A stretch of DNA of 64,000 nt from Coraliomargarita algicola (GTDB lineage: Bacteria > Verrucomicrobiota > Verrucomicrobiia > Opitutales > Coraliomargaritaceae). Location of the stretch: assembly GCF_033878955.1 (NCBI RefSeq), contig NZ_CP138858.1:4863001-4927000 (forward strand), given 5' to 3'. Made by a program: the position numbers and the translations under genes. Positions 1-9,537 of this stretch are shown here, piece by piece. A model generated the notes under the pieces. That model saw nothing but the letters and a program-made list of their open reading frames with translations, did not search any database and was not told where the DNA came from. The stretch's first letter is position 1. Every line of letters begins with the position of its first letter.

Positions 1-398
1 TCCAGCGAGGCTCCGCCTTCCATGACGATTTGGATGCCGGATTTGATTTCCTGGGCGGATGCGGATTTTAACAAATAGCCGGCGGCTCCTCGTTCGATGG
101 AGCTCAGGACATCGGCCTCATTTCTAGACTGTGTGAGGATGATGATCTTTGTTTTCGGCACGTATTCCGTGAGCCAATGGATGGCCTCGATTCCTGACAT
201 CCCGGGGAGGTTGAGATCGAGCAGGATCACATCGGGGATTTGCTGAAGATTTGGACTCTGAAGGTGGCGTAAGGCTTGTTCAGCGGTTCCGAACTTGTCG
301 ATGAGTTCCAGCTTCGGGTCGTCTTCAAAGGCAAAGCTGATCACGTGTCGATACTCGGGGCTGTCTTCCACCAGTAGGACTTTGATTTTCTGAGTCAT
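1..398 (-). CDS. NarL/FixJ-type response regulator, receiver domain (3' end outside window)
   Basis: The 132 visible residues form a complete CheY-like receiver domain: an acidic pocket in VLLVEDS near the N-terminus, the phosphoacceptor Asp61 in ILLDLNLPG, a Thr in ILTQS and the Lys in YLLKSA. The output domain lies beyond the left edge; a LuxR-type helix-turn-helix is expected from the close resemblance to the regulator at 12379-13038. The ATG at 398 lies 14 bases after the stop of the upstream histidine kinase, so the pair is almost certainly one operon. The likely role is to respond to the kinase at 413-2386 and control the adjacent glycan-degradation genes; the target genes are an inference. 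Confidence 0.85.
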   Translation of the reverse strand, partial: MTQKIKVLLVEDSPEYRHVISFAFEDDPKLELIDKFGTAEQALRHLQSPNLQQIPDVILLDLNLPGMSGIEAIHWLTEYVPKTKIIILTQSRNEADVLSSIERGAAGYLLKSASAQEIKSGIQIVMEGGASL

Positions 399-412
399 AG
401 TGTTTATGGGAG

Positions 413-2386
413 CTATTTGAATAGCCGTGTTTGTCGGGTTTTAAGCTTGAGGGATATGCAGGTTCCGCCGGATTCGGATGGCTCGACGGAAACCTGCGCG
501 CCGAGTAGTTTGGCACGGCGTTGAAGTGAGGCGGGCACGGTATGTTTTTCGCCGTTGGACAGGCCGCGTCCGTTGTCACTGATGTTGAGCTGAATCTCTT
601 GTGCACTGGCGGTGAGCTTTATCCGGACCTCGGACGCATCAGCATGGCGGTTGATGTTGATCAGGCTCTCTTTGAAAAAGAGGAAGAGGTCGCCTCGGGC
701 TTGTGGCTTCAGGGCGTTTAGGGATTCTTCACCTTCAATTTCAAGTGTGTATTTGAGGTTGGCGATGATGCGCCGGGCGGTGTGTCTGAGGTCGGCGGGC
801 AAGTCGGCATGTATCTCCTTGGCGGTCTGCGAGTCGATGCAATAGCGGGTGGCTTCACTGGTGCGGTCGGTGAGCGATTTAATTTCATCGACGGTGCGAA
901 GCAGCTTTTCCGGCGAATCGAGAATGTCTTTGAGATGAGTTCCGAGGAACCCGATGGCATGGAGGTTCGCGCCGAGTTCGTCATGCAGATCGGCGGCAAA
1001 ACGTTCCTTCATTTGGCTGGCCTGCCGGATGCGGAGGATACGGTGAATTAGGATGCTTAGGCCGATGCCGGCTGCAAGTAACGCGGCGAGCCAGCTCAGG
1101 CGCCTGACGATAATCTTCTGGCGCGCGTATTTCAGATTCAGCTGATGTTGCACCAGAGGCAGGGCCTTCTCCAGATCATTGCGTCGGGCGAGTTGGTTCA
1201 TCCACTGGCGGATGGGCAGGATGTCTCCATAAAGATTGCGGCCGTCGGTGAGACTGGAAAAGGCGCGAGTGGGGTTGAGTAGAGGGAAGTTGGCGGTGAC
1301 CGCTTTTCCTTTCGCCACGTTTTGTCCGCCGGAAATTAGTTCGATTTCAGAAAAACCAAAGCGGGCTTCGGTGATACCTTCATAGTCATTGGTATAAGGG
1401 ACTGCCGCAGTGACACGAATATAGCGGAACGGGATGTCGCCCCGCAAGCGATGCATCATAATCGGGCCAGTTTCGTAAACGGATTTATAGCGCAGGTCGA
1501 GGAGCCGGACAGCATCGGAGAAGTCGGCCTGATTGGAGCCGTCGATATGCATGAGCCTCGGGATTCCGAGGTCCTTGGAAAAAGCCTGAGGAACCGTATC
1601 GCTCTGCTCTACGGCATGTAGGTGGATGTAATCGAGCGAGCGTGGTGCTTCCAGGTCGATGGTGAAGAAAGCCTCCAGTTTCGGGGACATTGTGCTGATG
1701 ACGGCGATGCCCGGTTTTCCCTGCGCGGCGTCCATCAGATAAGGCACGAAACCGTCCACCAGGTATTGGGGAACGCGCGCGGGGTTGGAATCGGTCGAAG
1801 AGGTGGAAACCGGTTGATGCAAGGCGACGTTGTCGGGGCCATTGAAGATCATGATCTCCGACAACTCCAGATAGTATTGATGGTCGAACTGGCGTGGGGA
1901 CAGCTGGGTGGCATTCAGCCTGATCCAGCTGGCTGTGGTGCCGGGGGGGCAAACCACCACAAGTGGAGCCCGGCGGGGGAGCAGTTGATCCTGCTCTCCG
2001 TAAGAAGCGATCACGACGCCCTCGGGATCGGACGAGGTGCCGACAATTAATTGAAATTCCTGCGGTAACCCCTCCGCCTGGAAGCCGGATTGTGCCGCGC
2101 GCCAGATGGCGGGAACCAGCACTATTTGGTCGATCGGACTCTCCTTTTCGAGTTTGATTTGAATCCATTCAGTGTGTGACGGCTCGGGGTAATCTCTTGA
2201 CCTGAAGCCGATGGATCCGACCCCGCTGCGCAGTCTATAGCCAGCGAGTTCTTCCAGTTCGGCTTGGATGGCATCCCGTTTCATCTCTAGTTGGGAGATT
2301 GAAGCTTCCGCAGCAAGCTGGGGGGCGGGAAGAAGAGATCCAGCCAACAGTAGCAGAAGACTATAGATGGAAAGGGCCAGTTTCAT
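413..2386 (-). CDS. Sensor histidine kinase with discoidin-like periplasmic region, HisKA_3 type
   Basis: The chosen start (ATG at 2386) gives 657 residues beginning with a clear signal peptide (MKLALSIYSLLLLLAGSLL); an upstream in-frame ATG would place about 30 charged residues before it. The long extracytoplasmic part contains segments typical of F5/8 type C (discoidin) modules, such as LELSEIMIFNG and FGFSEIELISGG, which in other proteins bind carbohydrates. One transmembrane helix (LAALLAAGIGLSILI) leads to a HisKA_3 dimerisation segment with the phospho-His in ADLHDELGANLHAIG, then a HATPase_c domain (N-box ININRHAD, G-box SDNGRGLS). It precedes its response regulator by 14 bases. A glycan-sensing role is inferred from the discoidin modules and the neighbouring sulfatases. 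Confidence 0.85.
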   Translation of the reverse strand: MKLALSIYSLLLLLAGSLLPAPQLAAEASISQLEMKRDAIQAELEELAGYRLRSGVGSIGFRSRDYPEPSHTEWIQIKLEKESPIDQIVLVPAIWRAAQSGFQAEGLPQEFQLIVGTSSDPEGVVIASYGEQDQLLPRRAPLVVVCPPGTTASWIRLNATQLSPRQFDHQYYLELSEIMIFNGPDNVALHQPVSTSSTDSNPARVPQYLVDGFVPYLMDAAQGKPGIAVISTMSPKLEAFFTIDLEAPRSLDYIHLHAVEQSDTVPQAFSKDLGIPRLMHIDGSNQADFSDAVRLLDLRYKSVYETGPIMMHRLRGDIPFRYIRVTAAVPYTNDYEGITEARFGFSEIELISGGQNVAKGKAVTANFPLLNPTRAFSSLTDGRNLYGDILPIRQWMNQLARRNDLEKALPLVQHQLNLKYARQKIIVRRLSWLAALLAAGIGLSILIHRILRIRQASQMKERFAADLHDELGANLHAIGFLGTHLKDILDSPEKLLRTVDEIKSLTDRTSEATRYCIDSQTAKEIHADLPADLRHTARRIIANLKYTLEIEGEESLNALKPQARGDLFLFFKESLININRHADASEVRIKLTASAQEIQLNISDNGRGLSNGEKHTVPASLQRRAKLLGAQVSVEPSESGGTCISLKLKTRQTRLFK

Positions 2387-2606
2387 GGACTCAACGTTCC
2401 AGTTTGAAGCGCCGTCCACAAGCCATTTTGATGGAAATTTGGTACTGCGACGGAGGGCATGTTTATGGGGGTAAAACACCCATAGACGACTCGTCAGTTT
2501 ATTGAGATAATCTAGCCGAGTAGATTACAAACCGGCTGCGCGATCACCGCAGATCAATGTGATCTACAGCAAGCTAACGTATCAATCCTTAATAATCCTA
2601 AATCAA

Positions 2607-3395
2607 ATGAATACACTTAACACCCAAATTCGACTACTGTCCGCAGTGGCAGCCGTCTCCTTATTCGCAGCGAGCTTTGCTCAAGCCGAAGAAGTGCTTC
2701 TAAATGACAGCTTTACCACCAGTGCCGTAGTCGAAGAAGCTCTTCAATTTAATGATCTGGACTCAAACGACTGGCGCGCCACCAGTGGAACGAATTGGGC
2801 AATCGCGTCTGGTAATTTGACTAATTCTGGTGGCGGGACAAATGCACAGGATGAGGGTGGTCTTGGTAAGTTGATCGACCTCACTGGCATCAGCGACACT
2901 TCCCTGAATCAGCTCAAACTGGATGTGACTTTTACCACGGCCGAGGCCGGTGAAGAGTTGTATGTGCACATCCGCGGCTTCATAGGCTCCGCGCCTGCGG
3001 ACACTACGGACTTCATCAACCGTAATGCCACCGCTGGTAACTTGTGGGATCTTACCGGGACTGCGTTTACAGCGACGACCAATAAGATTAATCTGAACTC
3101 GGGCATCGGATTCGACGCCTTTGACAACACCACCGCGACCAGCGCAGTTGAATTGAGCGACGGAGACGCCGGCCTGCACAACTTCAGTCAGACCTTTGAT
3201 ATGTCTGGATACGCAGTCAACACTATCGTGGGATATGACTATCTGGTGCTTGCCTTTACTCGTGATGAACTTGGCACAAGCCCAAGCGTTTCGATCGCCG
3301 ACATCACGTTGACCGCAATTCCCGAGCCCGGCACATACGCGCTGCTCGCGGGGCTTACTGGCTTGGTGTTTGTGATGGTGCGTCGTCGTCGTTAG
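2607..3395 (+). CDS. PEP-CTERM sorting domain protein
   Basis: This 262-residue exported protein has a signal peptide ending near FAASFAQA. It ends in a canonical PEP-CTERM tail: the motif PEPGTYALLAG, a hydrophobic helix and a final RRRR cluster. Such tails are recognised by an exosortase and are associated with surface or exopolysaccharide localisation; no exosortase gene is in this window. The middle is a low-cysteine, Thr/Asp-rich beta-type sequence without a family I recognise. The ATG at 2607 was chosen because the signal peptide follows it directly; an ATG 48 bases upstream would add a poor leader. It is divergent from the histidine kinase and followed by a strong terminator. Confidence 0.85.
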   Translation: MNTLNTQIRLLSAVAAVSLFAASFAQAEEVLLNDSFTTSAVVEEALQFNDLDSNDWRATSGTNWAIASGNLTNSGGGTNAQDEGGLGKLIDLTGISDTSLNQLKLDVTFTTAEAGEELYVHIRGFIGSAPADTTDFINRNATAGNLWDLTGTAFTATTNKINLNSGIGFDAFDNTTATSAVELSDGDAGLHNFSQTFDMSGYAVNTIVGYDYLVLAFTRDELGTSPSVSIADITLTAIPEPGTYALLAGLTGLVFVMVRRRR

Positions 3396-3447
3396 ATCCT
3401 GAGCATGTCGAAGGGCGCTTAATTAGACCAACTGTTGATTTTTTCAC

Positions 3448-3479
3448 AGCCCTCGGATTTCACGATCCGAGGGCTTTTA
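3448..3479 (+). terminator. Rho-independent terminator after PEP-CTERM gene
   Basis: Perfect 11-bp inverted repeat (AGCCCTCGGAT at 3448-3458 and its complement at 3465-3475) with a 6-nt loop, followed by a short T-rich tail, about 50 bases after the stop codon at 3395. Confidence 0.85.
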
Positions 3480-3662
3480 TCTGCTTTTGAGAGTCGCGGA
3501 ACATTGCTACTTTAGATCTATCCTCGATAGATCATCTCATCGCTCATCTCGATCTATAGCTGGAAATTGCCCCCCGATTTCGAGCCTTTCTCGCCCTTGT
3601 CCCGCGTATGGGGGATATTTTTAATAGTTGGTATATGTTAGTATTAATCTGAACCCTTTCAC

Positions 3663-5201
3663 ATGCTTTATCTGCTTTCCCTTCTGTTTGATATTAATCG
3701 CTTATGTGTCGTTAGTCTGCTGGCGGCTTTCGCATCGGCTGTCGCTGCAATCGCGACCCCGCCGAATGTCATTTTTATTCTGACGGATGACCAGCGCTTT
3801 GATTCGCTGAGCATGACGGGGCATCCCATTACGGAAACGCCGCACATTGATCGTTTGGCGGAGGAGGGCGTCTTTTTTAAGAATGCCTTTGTCACCAGTC
3901 CGATCTGTGGGCCGAGCCGCGCGAATATTTTTACCAGTCAATGGGAGCGGAAGAACCAAATCGGGTTTACCAGTGTTTCTAAGAACTATGTGTCCGCCGA
4001 GGCTTTTGAGAACAGCTTTCTGATGCAGTTCAAGGGGGCGGGTTATTCGACCGCATTCATCGGCAAGCATCACACCAAGATCGTGGATCGCTCGAACACG
4101 CCTTTGAACGAGAGCATCGATTTTGCCTATTATGGGGAAGGGCACCTTGGGTTTTATCCGGCCAAGAAGCGCAAAATCTTTTCCAACTTAAAAAATCAGT
4201 CACAAACCGAAGGCTTGTTTGAGGCCTTTCAAGCTTACTTGAATCCCGGTATTGACTACGACTATTTTTACAAGAAAGCCGATGCATCCATCAAAGATCA
4301 ATTGCAGCCGCGCGATCCGAACAAGCCATTTTGCGCCTGGATTAATTTGAACCTGCCGCATCAGTCGAGTCTCGGTGGCATGGGGACACGGCCCAGTGAC
4401 CCCGAGTTTTACTCCAAGCGCTACGCCGACCGAATCGATGATTTTGAGATTCCCGCAGGCTATCCAAACAATCTGACGCTGCCGAAGAGCGTGCTGACGG
4501 CAAAGGAGCAACCCAAGTATTATCGCTTCAATGAAGATACATTGCGTCGCACATTGCTGGCAACCTCACGTGCGGTGTATGGTATCGATCAAATGGTCGG
4601 TGATCTTCGCGCCATGTTGAAGGATCTGCAACTGGATGAGAACACCATTATCGTCATTTTCTCCGACAACGGTCTGCTCTACGGCGAGCATGGACTGGGT
4701 GGTAAGACGATGCTTTACGAAGAGTCGGTGCATGTGCCTTTGATCGTTTACTCGCCTTTTTTATCGGCAGAACAGCGCGGTGTGCAACGCGCGGAGCTCG
4801 TGGTGGGGCAAGACATTCCAGCGACCTTGCTCGATATGTGCGGTTTGCCGACTCCTGATACCTACCAAGGCGTGAGCATGCTGCCTCTGATTGAGGGCAA
4901 GTCGGTGGACTGGCGCAAAGACGTTTTTCTGGAGAATCTGTTCACCGATCAGGGCTACCCGCGGCAGGAAGGGGTGCGAGGCGAACGCTTTAAATACATC
5001 CGTTACTACAGCAAGGAGGAGGATCGCCTGCAGTATTTGCCCAATGGCATCGAGGGGGAGCAGCCGATCTATGAGGAACTTTTCGACATGGATGCGGACC
5101 CTGAAGAGCAGCATAATTTAGCCAATAACCCCGAATATGCGTCCGTCTTAGCTGTCTATCGCACACGCTGCCTTGAGCTAGATGCGGAGCTGTCGCAGTA
5201 A
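3663..5201 (+). CDS. Secreted type I sulfatase (formylglycine-dependent)
   Basis: A 512-residue arylsulfatase-superfamily (S1) enzyme that hydrolyses sulfate esters, here presumably on a polysaccharide. The N-terminal 30 residues are a signal peptide. Calcium ligands are visible in LTDDQ (Asp42, Asp43) and FSDNG, and the signature C-x-P-S-R is present as CGPSR with Cys82, the residue converted to formylglycine by a maturase not found in this window. The C-terminal half has the usual ERFKYIRYY segment and DPEEQHNLA motif. The gene is 8 bases from the GH95-like gene and heads a three-gene unit with it and a second sulfatase. Substrate position cannot be told from sequence alone. Confidence 0.92.
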   Translation: MLYLLSLLFDINRLCVVSLLAAFASAVAAIATPPNVIFILTDDQRFDSLSMTGHPITETPHIDRLAEEGVFFKNAFVTSPICGPSRANIFTSQWERKNQIGFTSVSKNYVSAEAFENSFLMQFKGAGYSTAFIGKHHTKIVDRSNTPLNESIDFAYYGEGHLGFYPAKKRKIFSNLKNQSQTEGLFEAFQAYLNPGIDYDYFYKKADASIKDQLQPRDPNKPFCAWINLNLPHQSSLGGMGTRPSDPEFYSKRYADRIDDFEIPAGYPNNLTLPKSVLTAKEQPKYYRFNEDTLRRTLLATSRAVYGIDQMVGDLRAMLKDLQLDENTIIVIFSDNGLLYGEHGLGGKTMLYEESVHVPLIVYSPFLSAEQRGVQRAELVVGQDIPATLLDMCGLPTPDTYQGVSMLPLIEGKSVDWRKDVFLENLFTDQGYPRQEGVRGERFKYIRYYSKEEDRLQYLPNGIEGEQPIYEELFDMDADPEEQHNLANNPEYASVLAVYRTRCLELDAELSQ

Positions 5202-5209
5202 AACTTTCA

Positions 5210-7534
5210 ATGATACACCCGATGTTTAAGAAAACGTTTAAAGCCTTATTACTACTCGCTCTGTCGGCGACTACACTGCCTGCGACTGCCACGGAGGTGC
5301 AAGTCGATGTCAATTGGCCGGATTTTTTGGCGCGGCACGATCTGGTGTGGGAAGAATCGCCGATGGCCTGGCACGATGGCCCCTTCATGGGCAATGGTAT
5401 GTTGGGCACGATGCTGCATCAGCTCGATGATCACCAACTCCGGATCAGTCTCGGCCGTGCCGACGCAGAAGATCATAAGAAGGAGGGGCCGCCCTTCATT
5501 TCTCAATCTCGACTGCCGAACGGTTACTTTACGCTGACTACCGCAGGGAAGATCACAGGATTTGAAGGACGCTTGGATTTGTATAATGCAGAAACACGCG
5601 TCCGCGTGAGCACCGATCAAGGTAGTCTCGATATACGCGCTTTCGTGCACAGCGAAGATATGGTTATCGCGTATGAGCTAACGCCCTCGGGTGGCGAAAA
5701 GGGCGCGCACTTAGACTTCGTGCCACTCAAGGCCATCGCGCCGGCGCGCTTACAGGCGGATCTCGAGATCGCCGAGAAGGGGAAAAAGGCACACTCTAGT
5801 CGCAGAGGTTGGGCTTCGTCTCCGTACGAATACAATCCAGATCCAGTTTTGTCCAAGGTCGCGGGCTATGACGTCAGCCGCCAAACGCTCGTCGCGGGTG
5901 GGGAAATCGGCACGGCTTGGACCATTCGCGAGGAAGCGAATGGAGCGCGCCTGCTACTTGTTTCGATTGAGCACAGTTATCCGGAAGCCACCGCGGTGAA
6001 GGACGCGGTCGCACATTTGAAAAAGGTGCAAGGCGAGTCGTTCGAGAGCATGCTGGCGCGTCACCGCGTGTGGTGGCACAATTACTATCCGAAGAGTTTC
6101 ATCAGTTTGGACGACACACGGATGGAAAGTTTCTATTGGATACAGGTGTATAAATTTGCTGCCGGTGCCCGCAAGGGACGTGCCTTTATGGACACGATGG
6201 GGCCGTGGATGGTTGAAAATACCGCCTGGGCCAACGGCTGGTTTAATTTGAATACACAGTTGTCCTATTGGTTTTTATCGACCGCCAACCGCTTCGAAGT
6301 GGCGGAGAGTCTTTTCACTAAACTTGATGAAAAGTTGCCGACCTTAGTCGCAAACATGCCAGCTGAATACGGTGATGACAGCGCGGGTATGTCGACGATT
6401 GTGCCGCAGACGTTCATCAGCCCCTTTCCCCGCGGTAAGCTCGGCTTCACTGGCGAACTGCTGTGGACCTGTCACGACTACTGGCTGATGCTGGAGCGCA
6501 CCATGGACGCCGAGCGGACCACGGAGAAATTTTTCCCGCTGTTGAAAAAGTCGGTGAATACATATTTGCACATCATGGAGGAGGGCGCAGACGGCAAATT
6601 GCATCTGCCCTATACACGCTCGCCGGAATACGGCGGTGGTGAGGATTGTAACTTCAATCTGTCGCTCTTTCGTTGGGGCTGTGCCACGCTGGTTGAGATC
6701 GCGGAGCGTTATCAGATCAACGATCCGCTCTTGCCGAAGTGGAAGGATGTGTTGGCACGCCTCGTCGATTATCCGGTCAATGAGAACGGCTACATGGTGG
6801 CGAAGGATTTTCCCTTTGAGCAATCACATCGTCATTACTCGCATCTGATGATGATCTACCCGTTGTGTGAGATCAATATCGACCAGCCAGAGAATCGTGA
6901 ACTAATCGCGAAGTCGGTCGATCACTGGATCAACTATCCCGGCCGCGGGAATGCCGGCTACTCCTGGAGTGGGGCGGCGGCGATGTATGCCTTGCAGCAA
7001 GATGGCGAGACCGCGGGCAAATACCTCGATATTTTCATGAAGATGCAGGAGCTGTATCCGAACAATCCTGCGGAGATCCATCCGACCACGATGTATACCG
7101 AAACTGCGCGGGTGCAGCCAGTCACGGAAACACCGCTCTCCCTTTGCGATTCCATGCAGTTGATGCTACTCCAGAGTTGGGGCGACACGATTCGCGTCTT
7201 TCCAGCCATTCCCAAGGCGTGGAAGAACGTCTCCTTTGACGGCCTGCTCGCCAAGGGCGGCTTTGAGATCAGCGCCACACGTAAGGACGGTCGCACCGAG
7301 TTTGTCTCCGTCAAAAGTAACGCAGGAGAGTCTTGCATTTTGAAGTTAGATTTTCAGCCGGAACGCGTTGAGGGCATCGCAAAGTCTGCGGTGAAGCGCT
7401 TGGCTGATGGACGCTTCGAAGTCGCACTACAGCAGGGCGACGAGGCAATCTTCTATAATAAAAATGTCGCTCAGGCTTACGTTGCACCCGTCCAGGCACT
7501 GCCTGAGAACTGCAACACTTTTGGACTTAAATAA
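5210..7534 (+). CDS. GH95-like glycoside hydrolase (probable alpha-L-fucosidase type)
   Basis: A 774-residue exported protein with the layout of glycoside hydrolase family 95: an N-terminal beta domain with GPFMGNGMLGTMLHQ, an (alpha/alpha)6-barrel with FNLNTQLSYW (the N-x-N pair used to activate water in GH95), a SPEYGGGED segment at the place of the general acid, HRHYSHLMMIYPL, and the C-terminal GDTIRVFPAIPKAW plus GGFEIS strands. GH95 enzymes act on alpha-L-fucosides or alpha-L-galactosides. Similarity is to recalled family motifs, so a divergent branch is possible. ATG codons at 5210 and 5222 both suit the signal peptide. It sits between two sulfatases, consistent with stepwise desulfation and hydrolysis of a sulfated fucan. 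Confidence 0.75.
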   Translation: MIHPMFKKTFKALLLLALSATTLPATATEVQVDVNWPDFLARHDLVWEESPMAWHDGPFMGNGMLGTMLHQLDDHQLRISLGRADAEDHKKEGPPFISQSRLPNGYFTLTTAGKITGFEGRLDLYNAETRVRVSTDQGSLDIRAFVHSEDMVIAYELTPSGGEKGAHLDFVPLKAIAPARLQADLEIAEKGKKAHSSRRGWASSPYEYNPDPVLSKVAGYDVSRQTLVAGGEIGTAWTIREEANGARLLLVSIEHSYPEATAVKDAVAHLKKVQGESFESMLARHRVWWHNYYPKSFISLDDTRMESFYWIQVYKFAAGARKGRAFMDTMGPWMVENTAWANGWFNLNTQLSYWFLSTANRFEVAESLFTKLDEKLPTLVANMPAEYGDDSAGMSTIVPQTFISPFPRGKLGFTGELLWTCHDYWLMLERTMDAERTTEKFFPLLKKSVNTYLHIMEEGADGKLHLPYTRSPEYGGGEDCNFNLSLFRWGCATLVEIAERYQINDPLLPKWKDVLARLVDYPVNENGYMVAKDFPFEQSHRHYSHLMMIYPLCEINIDQPENRELIAKSVDHWINYPGRGNAGYSWSGAAAMYALQQDGETAGKYLDIFMKMQELYPNNPAEIHPTTMYTETARVQPVTETPLSLCDSMQLMLLQSWGDTIRVFPAIPKAWKNVSFDGLLAKGGFEISATRKDGRTEFVSVKSNAGESCILKLDFQPERVEGIAKSAVKRLADGRFEVALQQGDEAIFYNKNVAQAYVAPVQALPENCNTFGLK

Positions 7535-7544
7535 TCTTTATATT

Positions 7545-9413
7545 ATGAAAATGAAATTATTATCCCGCACACTCTTGTTGCTGCTGCCTCTATGTAGTTT
7601 GGCCACGACCGCACAGGCGGAAGCACGCCCACGACCGAATGTGCTTTTATTACTGACCGATGACCTCGGCTGGCAGGATATCAAAGCATACGACATCGAC
7701 GAGCCCTCGCCAATGGAGACACCCAACATTGATGCGCTCGCTGGTAAAGGCGTGATGTTTTGGCAGGCATATTCACCTGCGCCGACCTGCGCGCCCTCAC
7801 GCTGCGCGATTATTAGTGGTGTGCACCCTGCACGCGCGCAGAAGACGCACGTGGTCGGTGGCGCGCCTCCCAAGCCTATTAACAAGCACCTGCGGATGAT
7901 GGACCCTTGGTATAGTGGTCGCATGCCTGAGGATACCTTCACGATTGCCAGAGCCTTGAAACAGGCTGGCTATGTGACTGGACATTCCGGCAAGTGGCAC
8001 ATCGCGATCGATCATCACGCTTTTCCTCAGCCAGAAGATGTCGGCTTCGATTATACACGTTCGGACCGCGGTTCGCGCGGTGGGATGAAGGATCGCCTTA
8101 AAGATTTCGCGACTGATGCGCCAAATGATCCCTACCGTTTGGATGCGAACGGCTATCCTTATCATCAAACCAATGTCGACGCCATCACCTTCATCGAAGA
8201 AAACAAGGACCAGCCGTTCTTTCTCTACTACGCGACCTGGTTGGTGCACACGCCGATTCATACCCGTGCGCAAGAGCACTTGGAAAAATATGCGAAGAAG
8301 CTCGGAGTCGATCCCGCGAACTTACCCTCGCGCGACACTCCCGGTCAGACCAACCCCTTTTACTGCGCGATGGTTGAAGAACTGGATTACTATGTCGGGC
8401 AAGTCTTTGAGTATCTGGAAACGACCGAAGACCCACGCTGGCCAGGACATATGTTGAGCGAGAATACCTATATTATCTTCACCTCGGACAACGGTGGCAT
8501 GGAAGGCGGGCGCGATGAGCGCTACACCGATAACCACCCCCTCGCGCGTGGCAAGATCTCGGCGATGGAAGGGGGCACGCGTGTGCCCTTGATCATAGTC
8601 GGTCCGGAGATTCCAGCCGGCGTGCAAACCGATGTTCTCGCCAACGGCCTCGATTTTTATCCCACGATTCTTTCCATGGTTGGCGCTGCGAAGCCCGAAG
8701 ACAAGATCCTTGATGGCACGGATCTCTTGCCCTTGCTTACGCAAGATCCGACCGACCCGAATCTGGTGAAAGGCGCGAACGGCGAAGTGCGCGATACCAT
8801 GATGTGGCACTTCCCACATGGTCATGCCTTGGAGAGCACGATTCGAATCGGGGACTATAAGTTGATCCATAACTACGACCATGTGAATGACCCCGATACG
8901 GAAGCCCTGGAGCTCTATCGTCTGTATGACTCGACTTCCGGAGAGGCCAAGCGTGTGGATATCGAAGAGTCCAACAACCTCGCCGCGACTATGCCGGAAA
9001 AAGCGGAAGCGATGTATCAGAAATTAAAGGGCATGCTCACCGAAATGAAGGCCAGTTATCCATATTATAACCCGACCACCACTAATAATCTGCCGCATAA
9101 AGAGAAGGTGCCGACTGTTCTTGAAACCCGGGTTCAGGGCAACCGAGTCGCCGCGCAGTTTGAAGAGCATGGAGCCAAAGTGGTGCATGCGGATTTGATT
9201 TATACACTCAACGGTGGCGATCGCTATGAAGAGTGGTTTCGTGCGCCGGCAACGGTCAATGCCAATGGCTGGGTGACGGCGGAGCTCCCGGAGGGGACGA
9301 CCCACTATATCTTCAACTTGATCGACGAGAATAACTTCCTAGTCAGTTATCCCGACCTCGATGGGGTGAAAGGGAAGGTCGCTTACTCCGACTACGCGCT
9401 TAAGAAGGGATGA
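7545..9413 (+). CDS. Secreted type I sulfatase
   Basis: A 622-residue sulfatase with a signal peptide ending near TTAQA. Metal ligands lie in LLTDDLGW and TSDNGGMEGG, and the maturation motif is CAPSR with Cys82. The start at 7545 was chosen because the signal peptide follows it; the frame is open further upstream into the end of the GH95-like gene, but no suitable leader is there. The protein is longer than the other two sulfatases: after the usual C-terminal sub-domain it carries about 110 extra residues (from roughly KVPTVLETRVQGN) that resemble a small beta-sandwich and may help bind substrate. It is 10 bases after the GH95-like gene and likely cotranscribed. Confidence 0.92.
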   Translation: MKMKLLSRTLLLLLPLCSLATTAQAEARPRPNVLLLLTDDLGWQDIKAYDIDEPSPMETPNIDALAGKGVMFWQAYSPAPTCAPSRCAIISGVHPARAQKTHVVGGAPPKPINKHLRMMDPWYSGRMPEDTFTIARALKQAGYVTGHSGKWHIAIDHHAFPQPEDVGFDYTRSDRGSRGGMKDRLKDFATDAPNDPYRLDANGYPYHQTNVDAITFIEENKDQPFFLYYATWLVHTPIHTRAQEHLEKYAKKLGVDPANLPSRDTPGQTNPFYCAMVEELDYYVGQVFEYLETTEDPRWPGHMLSENTYIIFTSDNGGMEGGRDERYTDNHPLARGKISAMEGGTRVPLIIVGPEIPAGVQTDVLANGLDFYPTILSMVGAAKPEDKILDGTDLLPLLTQDPTDPNLVKGANGEVRDTMMWHFPHGHALESTIRIGDYKLIHNYDHVNDPDTEALELYRLYDSTSGEAKRVDIEESNNLAATMPEKAEAMYQKLKGMLTEMKASYPYYNPTTTNNLPHKEKVPTVLETRVQGNRVAAQFEEHGAKVVHADLIYTLNGGDRYEEWFRAPATVNANGWVTAELPEGTTHYIFNLIDENNFLVSYPDLDGVKGKVAYSDYALKKG

Positions 9414-9537
9414 AGCCGCGTGTTTAATAAACGTTGATTTTGATCTTCACCGATGCCCCGCATCATGTCTTTGTATTTCAAGAGGGGATCGCGCCCCCAA
9501 AGCTTGGATTGCCACGGCGTAATTTTTAAGCTTAAAG

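Noticed and set aside
7407..7544. Longer N-terminus for the second sulfatase overlapping the GH95-like gene
   Set aside because: The extension overlaps the real C-terminus of the GH95-like enzyme and would bury the signal peptide.
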